From positions 1 through 9,737 of the forward strand of contig JABWBL010000084.1 of the NCBI GenBank assembly GCA_013360535.1: a stretch of DNA of 9,737 nucleotides, given 5' to 3'. Shown in pieces: positions 6,440 through 9,737 of this stretch (position 1 is the stretch's first letter; the number at the start of each line of letters is the position of its first letter). The notes under the pieces are model-generated. The model saw only the letters and a list, made by a program, of their open reading frames with translations. It did no database searches and was not told where the DNA came from. The stretch is from Planctomycetaceae bacterium (GTDB lineage Bacteria; Planctomycetota; UBA1135; GCA-002686595). Made by a program: the position numbers and the translations under genes.

Positions 6440-6778
6440 CTACGCGCGACGGTGCGGGGCCTTCGACTTCGCCGCGCCCCTTTTCTGGTCGACGGCGTGT
6501 TCGACGGCGCGGCGCAGCTTGGTCAGGGCGCTCGCCACGACCTTCTTCAGGTCCGTGCCCTTGGCCTCGACCCTCAGGATGCCGAGGTGGCCGGCGTTGA
6601 CGACGCACTCGCAGCTCTTGTCGAGGCCGCCCTTGGGGCCGTTGACGTCGTCGAGCTTGACTTGTGCCGAGACGACACGCGACTCGACGTGCGCGAGCGC
6701 ATCGCGGACATCGGCGGCGACCGTGTCGCGGAATTCCTGTTCGAGCGTGACGTGGGGAGAGCGAATGACGACGCGCAT
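6440..6778 (-). CDS. hpf: S30AE-family ribosome hibernation protein (HPF/RaiA type, short form)
   Basis: A 112-residue protein that resembles the single-domain HPF/RaiA family, which binds the 30S decoding region and silences or dimerises idle ribosomes. Features seen are: an N-terminal beta strand (MRVVIRSPHV); a helix (LEQEFRDTVAADVRDALAHV); a strand with the family-like VKLDDVNGPKGG; the strand CECVVNAGHLGILRVEAKG; and a second helix ending VASALTKLRRAVEHAV. A short basic tail (KRGAAKSKAPHRRA) follows, in place of the dimerisation domain of long HPF. The ATG at 6778 is preceded by a purine-rich AAAGAGA. It stands alone between two flagellar operons; in many proteobacteria hpf lies by rpoN, which makes the nearby sigma-54 promoter suggestive but no more. 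Family call fairly sure, HPF versus RaiA not resolved. Confidence 0.75.
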   Translation of the reverse strand: MRVVIRSPHVTLEQEFRDTVAADVRDALAHVESRVVSAQVKLDDVNGPKGGLDKSCECVVNAGHLGILRVEAKGTDLKKVVASALTKLRRAVEHAVDQKRGAAKSKAPHRRA

Positions 6779-6941
6779 CGCGGGTCTCTTTCGGTTCGAA
6801 GAGGTGGAGCGGGGTAGTTCTGCCGGATTGTGGCGCGCCCCGCGCCCGAATTCACCCGGTGTTCGGCGTATCGACTCCGTGAGACGCCGCGGCCCCGCCG
6901 GACTCGTCCGACAGGGCCGCTGGCTGGACTCACCCGGCGGG
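6779..6941. other. Intergenic region between flgE and hpf
   Basis: A 163-bp spacer. It holds the two-tier hairpin at 6889-6920 and presumably the hpf promoter. No sigma-54 site and no convincing -35/-10 pair was recognised by eye on the minus strand. Confidence 0.6.
6889..6920 (-). terminator. Two-tier hairpin after flgE, possible operon terminator
   Basis: An outer 7-bp stem (GCGGCCC 6889-6895 with GGGCCGC 6914-6920) encloses an inner 5-bp stem (CGGAC 6899-6903 with GTCCG 6906-6910), with a symmetrical 3x3 internal loop between them. It begins 21 nt beyond the flgE stop codon and before the hpf-like gene, where the fliK-flgD-flgE transcript should end. No T-run follows. Confidence 0.5.
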
Positions 6942-8864
6942 CTACACCAGGTTCACGAGCTCGGCGAGCACCTCGTTGGTGGTCGTGATCACGCGCGCGT
7001 TGGCCTGGAACCCGCGCTGGGCCTCGATCAGGCGCACGAACTCCTCGGCCACCGACACGTTCGAGCCCTCGAGCGCGCCGCCGTTGACCTGTCCGGCCTT
7101 GCCCTGCGCGCCCTTGGAGACCGTGCGCACGCCCGAGTTGGGCGTCTCGGCCCACAGGTTGTCGCCGACCTCGCGCAGGCCGTTGTCGTTGACGAAGCTC
7201 GCGATGCCGAGCTCGCCCAGCACCTGGATCTGGCCGTTGGTGTAGAAGCCCTGGATGTCGCCGTCGGAGTTGACGGCCATGTTGGAGAGCTCGCCCACGC
7301 CGTAGCCGTCCTGGAAGTCGGCGAACACGCTCGCGCCCTGGCCGAACTGCGTGACGCCGTCGAACAGGCCCGGCGTGCCGAAGTCGACCGAGACCGACTG
7401 CGCGCTCTGGCCGGGGAACTGCACCGAGAAGCTGGAGGTCGCCGGCAGCGAGGCGATCGAACCGTTGGCGTTGAAGCGCAGGCCCGTGACGAGGCCCGAG
7501 ACCGTGCCGTCGGCGGAGCTGGGGATCACGTTCCACGAGCCGTCGTCCTGGCGCTCGAAGGTCAGCGACACGGTGTGCGACGTGCCGGCCGAGTCGAACA
7601 CCTCGATCGAGGTCGTGGTCTTGTCCGGGCCCGCACCCGCGGTGGTCGTGATCAGCGAGTGCTGCGGCCAGTCCGTGCTGCCGGCGCCGCTCTGGTCGGA
7701 AAGCGTGAGCGAGAGCCCGGTCGCGCCGGTCTGGTCGGCGCGGATCGAGAACTGGCCCGTGGTCGCGTCGAAGCTCGGGGTCGCGTTGGGGAAGGCGTTG
7801 TCGATGAAGTTGAGCAGGTCGCTGACGGTCGTGCCGTCGTTGCCCGCGCCGTACACGAAGCTCGCCAGCACGCTCGTGCCGTCGGTGTCGACGCCCGCGA
7901 TCTCGATCACGTCGCCGGGCTGGTAGTCGACGAGGTTGGTCGGCAGGTCGTTGAGCGCCGTCGAGAGCGTCGCGGTGGACTCGGTGCCCGAGACCTGGCT
8001 CAGCGAAAGGCCCGTGAGCGAAGCGAGATCCTGCCCGCTCACGCCGCTCACCACCTTCAGCGTGCGCGCCTGGCCCGTGCGGTCGGTCGAGATCTGCACG
8101 GCACCGCCGTTGTCGACGGCCGTGACGCCCGTGGTCTGCGCGTTGATCGCGTTGGCGATGTCGAGCGCCGTGTAGGGCGCCGCCTGGCCGGCGAGCGACA
8201 CCGTCTGCGGCGCGCCGCCGTCGACGATCACTTCCATGGTCCACGTCTGGCCGACGGGCACCGTGAACGAGTTCGTGTTGACCGAGCCGGAGAGCGTGGC
8301 GCTCGTGCCCTGCTTGAGCGCCGTCGAGGCCGTCAGCACCTGCGACAAGGGGCCGGTGATCGTCGCCGGCAGGTTGCCCGCGAAGCTGATCTGCGAGGTC
8401 TGCGTCGGCGGGAACAGCGAGGTCGTGTCGAGGTTGATCGGCTGGCCGTTGAGCCCGAGCACGCGGAAGCCCGTGCGCTGGTCGACGAGGCGGCTCGTCG
8501 CGTCGAGGCCGAACGTGCCGACGCGCGTGTAGAGCGTGTTGGCGCCGTCGGACACCATGAAGTGGCCGCGGCCGTTGAGCGCGAGGTCGAACGTGCGGCC
8601 GGTGCTCGCCAGCGCGCCCTGGTTGAAGTCGCGACCGATGTCGGAGAGCTGCACGCCCAGGCCGAGCTGCATCGGGTTGCGACCGCCGAGCGAGCCCGAC
8701 GGCAGCGACGCGTAGCGCAGCGTCTGGCTGAACTGGTCGCTGAACACCGCGCGCGCCGACTTGTAACCGGGCGTGTTGGCGTTCGAGAGGTTGTTGCCGA
8801 TGACCGAGATCCAGTTTTCGTGGGCCTGAAGACCGGAGAGGGCGGCGAAGAGGGCGCTGGGCAT
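6942..8864 (-). CDS. flgE: FlgE, flagellar hook protein with enlarged central region
   Basis: The subunit of the flagellar hook. It is 640 aa, against about 400 in Escherichia/Salmonella. The N-terminal rod motif is intact (IGNNLSNANTPGYK, residues 22-35), followed by GRGHFMVSDGANTLYTRVGTF (98-118). An added region at about 185-400 contains two modules that look like flagellin/hook insertion repeats: one around ALDIANAINAQTTGV (233-247), the other around TTVSDLLNFIDNAFP (345-359). The standard FlgE core resumes at TSIEVFDSAGTSHTVSLTFE (418-437), and continues through GELSNMAVNSDGDIQGFYTNG (524-544). The C-terminus (EEFVRLIEAQRGFQANARVI, 607-626) is conserved. The ATG at 8864 fits the family start (ALFAALSGLQAHENW), but no Shine-Dalgarno is visible; the upstream bases are C-rich. 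It follows flgD by 54 nt. Confidence 0.96.
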   Translation of the reverse strand: MPSALFAALSGLQAHENWISVIGNNLSNANTPGYKSARAVFSDQFSQTLRYASLPSGSLGGRNPMQLGLGVQLSDIGRDFNQGALASTGRTFDLALNGRGHFMVSDGANTLYTRVGTFGLDATSRLVDQRTGFRVLGLNGQPINLDTTSLFPPTQTSQISFAGNLPATITGPLSQVLTASTALKQGTSATLSGSVNTNSFTVPVGQTWTMEVIVDGGAPQTVSLAGQAAPYTALDIANAINAQTTGVTAVDNGGAVQISTDRTGQARTLKVVSGVSGQDLASLTGLSLSQVSGTESTATLSTALNDLPTNLVDYQPGDVIEIAGVDTDGTSVLASFVYGAGNDGTTVSDLLNFIDNAFPNATPSFDATTGQFSIRADQTGATGLSLTLSDQSGAGSTDWPQHSLITTTAGAGPDKTTTSIEVFDSAGTSHTVSLTFERQDDGSWNVIPSSADGTVSGLVTGLRFNANGSIASLPATSSFSVQFPGQSAQSVSVDFGTPGLFDGVTQFGQGASVFADFQDGYGVGELSNMAVNSDGDIQGFYTNGQIQVLGELGIASFVNDNGLREVGDNLWAETPNSGVRTVSKGAQGKAGQVNGGALEGSNVSVAEEFVRLIEAQRGFQANARVITTTNEVLAELVNLV

Positions 8865-8918
8865 GGTGCGGGGAGAGTGGGTTCGGGGTGGTGGTTCAGG
8901 GTGCGGAGCGCGGGAGGA

Positions 8919-9362
8919 TCAGGCTTGGGTCTCGGCCGTCGGAGGAACGCCGATCTCGAGCACGCTGCCGAGCGGCACGCTCTTGCCGCCGATCTGGAGC
9001 TGGGCGACGCCTTCCTCGATGCGGACGGCCTCGACCTTGCCCCACAGCTCGTCACCGGCCTCGTTCGTGTAGCGCACGTCCTGCCCGATCAGCGCGCTCG
9101 AGCTCGTCAGCTGCTCGAGCACCGCGTTCGACTGCTGCAGCACGGCGAGACCGACGATGTTGTTGTTGAGCTCGTCCATCTCCTCGAGCGACTGGAACTG
9201 CGCGAGCTGCGCCAGCATCTGGTCGTTCTTGGTCGGCTCCATCGGGTCCTGGTTCTTCATCTGCATCACGAGCAGGCTCATGAACGCGTCCTTGCCGAGC
9301 GCGGATTCCTTGCCACCGGAGAGCGAGATGGGGTCCTGAGAGCTGATGCCGTCGATCTGCAT
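8919..9362 (-). CDS. flgD: FlgD, flagellar hook assembly (cap) protein, short form
   Basis: FlgD forms the scaffold cap at the tip of the growing hook and is discarded when the hook is complete. The 147-aa protein has the conserved N-terminal block LGKDAFMSLLVMQMKNQDPM and the following TKNDQMLAQLAQFQSLEEMDELN. The C-terminal part is reduced to one short beta domain (IGQDVRYTNEAGDELWGKVEAV... to VLEIG), so it is shorter than the ~230-aa enterobacterial protein. Short FlgD proteins are common outside the gamma-proteobacteria. The ATG at 9362 lies 15 nt after the fliK stop, so the two are cotranscribed, and flgE follows. The start has only a weak CGGAA-like ribosome-binding site. Confidence 0.95.
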   Translation of the reverse strand: MQIDGISSQDPISLSGGKESALGKDAFMSLLVMQMKNQDPMEPTKNDQMLAQLAQFQSLEEMDELNNNIVGLAVLQQSNAVLEQLTSSSALIGQDVRYTNEAGDELWGKVEAVRIEEGVAQLQIGGKSVPLGSVLEIGVPPTAETQA

Positions 9363-9377
9363 GGTCGGTTCCGTGGT

Positions 9378-9737
9378 TCAGGCGTAGGTGTCGATCCCGC
9401 TCGTCGCGGGCAGGCGTGCGGAGAGCGCGCGGGCGAGGGGCGCCGGCGCGGCAACGTTCGTGGTGCGGCGCGCGGGCGTGAAGACCGGCGCGTCATCGCG
9501 GGAAGAGCGTTCCTCGAGGCCGAGCTGCAGCGTGAGCTCGCCACCGCCGAGTCCGGCGCGCTCCAGCGCGGCCTCGAGCTCGGGAATCTGCTTCTGCAGC
9601 GCATCGAGCGCCTCGCGCTTCTCGACGCGCAGCTCGGCGTTCGCCACGCCGCCGCGCAGCGTGACCTTGACCGAGATGCGGCCGAGCTCGCGCGGCTCGA
9701 GCTGGATCGTCGCCTGCCGCAGCTCGGGCGAGAGCTG
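9378..9737 (-). CDS. fliK: FliK, flagellar hook-length control protein, C-terminal part
   Basis: FliK measures hook length and switches the export gate from hook to filament substrates. Only the last 119 codons are in the window; the frame is open to the right edge. The visible part begins QLSPELRQATIQLEPRELGR and goes on to ISVKVTLRGGVANAELRVEKREALDAL, the hallmark of the FliK C-terminal switch domain. It continues with the helix QIPELEAALERAGL and the strand LTLQLGL. A low-complexity Ala/Pro/Arg tail of about 50 residues follows the domain. No methionine need be invoked: the start lies upstream, outside the window. It is followed at 15 nt by flgD, the usual fliK-flgD-flgE order. Confidence 0.92.
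   Translation of the reverse strand, partial: QLSPELRQATIQLEPRELGRISVKVTLRGGVANAELRVEKREALDALQKQIPELEAALERAGLGGGELTLQLGLEERSSRDDAPVFTPARRTTNVAAPAPLARALSARLPATSGIDTYA

Noticed and set aside
5407..6817. Long plus-strand frames opposite the antiporter and hpf genes
   Set aside because: They are highly charged, repetitive GC-rich shadows of well-supported minus-strand genes and show no family motifs.

Overview
The window looks like a patchwork of three pieces of high-GC DNA. The right part (about 3400-9737) is a coherent flagellar region, all on the minus strand, from a flagellated Gram-negative bacterium. The FlgA-type P-ring chaperone implies an outer membrane, and a near-consensus sigma-54 promoter sits in front of flgF. 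The style (large FlgE with an inserted domain, very short FlgD, S30AE protein nearby) recalls Planctomycetota or other deep-branching groups, but this taxonomic guess is weak.

Layout, in order of minus-strand transcription (right to left): the C-terminal end of fliK (hook-length control, cut by the window edge), flgD (hook cap) and flgE (hook, 640 aa) form one tight operon that ends near a GC-rich hairpin. A non-flagellar pair follows: an S30AE ribosome-hibernation protein (hpf/RaiA family) and a 10-TM-type Ca2+/Na+ antiporter. A second flagellar operon then starts at a sigma-54 promoter: flgF, flgG (rod proteins) and the beginning of flgA. The promoter predicts a transcript starting one base before the flgF GTG codon, so essentially leaderless.

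flgA is broken after about 46 codons, at about 3401, and the frame runs without a stop into the C-terminal two thirds of a succinylglutamate desuccinylase/aspartoacylase-family protein (about 2677-3402). That piece lacks its N-terminal zinc-binding segment.

At about 2676 the coding strand flips. Positions 1-2676 are the plus-strand frame of a large secreted M4 (thermolysin-family) metallopeptidase with two PKD domains, a central module of unknown function and a C-terminal beta-rich tail. Its N-terminus lies outside the window, and its C-terminus has no stop of its own.

Two gene breaks only about 725 bp apart, with a strand flip and no visible transposase or terminal repeats, are best explained by a chimeric assembly or amplification chimera, although a real rearrangement is not excluded. 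No RNA genes, CRISPR arrays or insertion sequences were seen. The most interesting genuine biology is the regulatory stretch 5068-5226 (sigma-54 promoter, nested inverted repeat, hairpin), the enlarged FlgE, and an exact 48-bp internal repeat in the antiporter gene.
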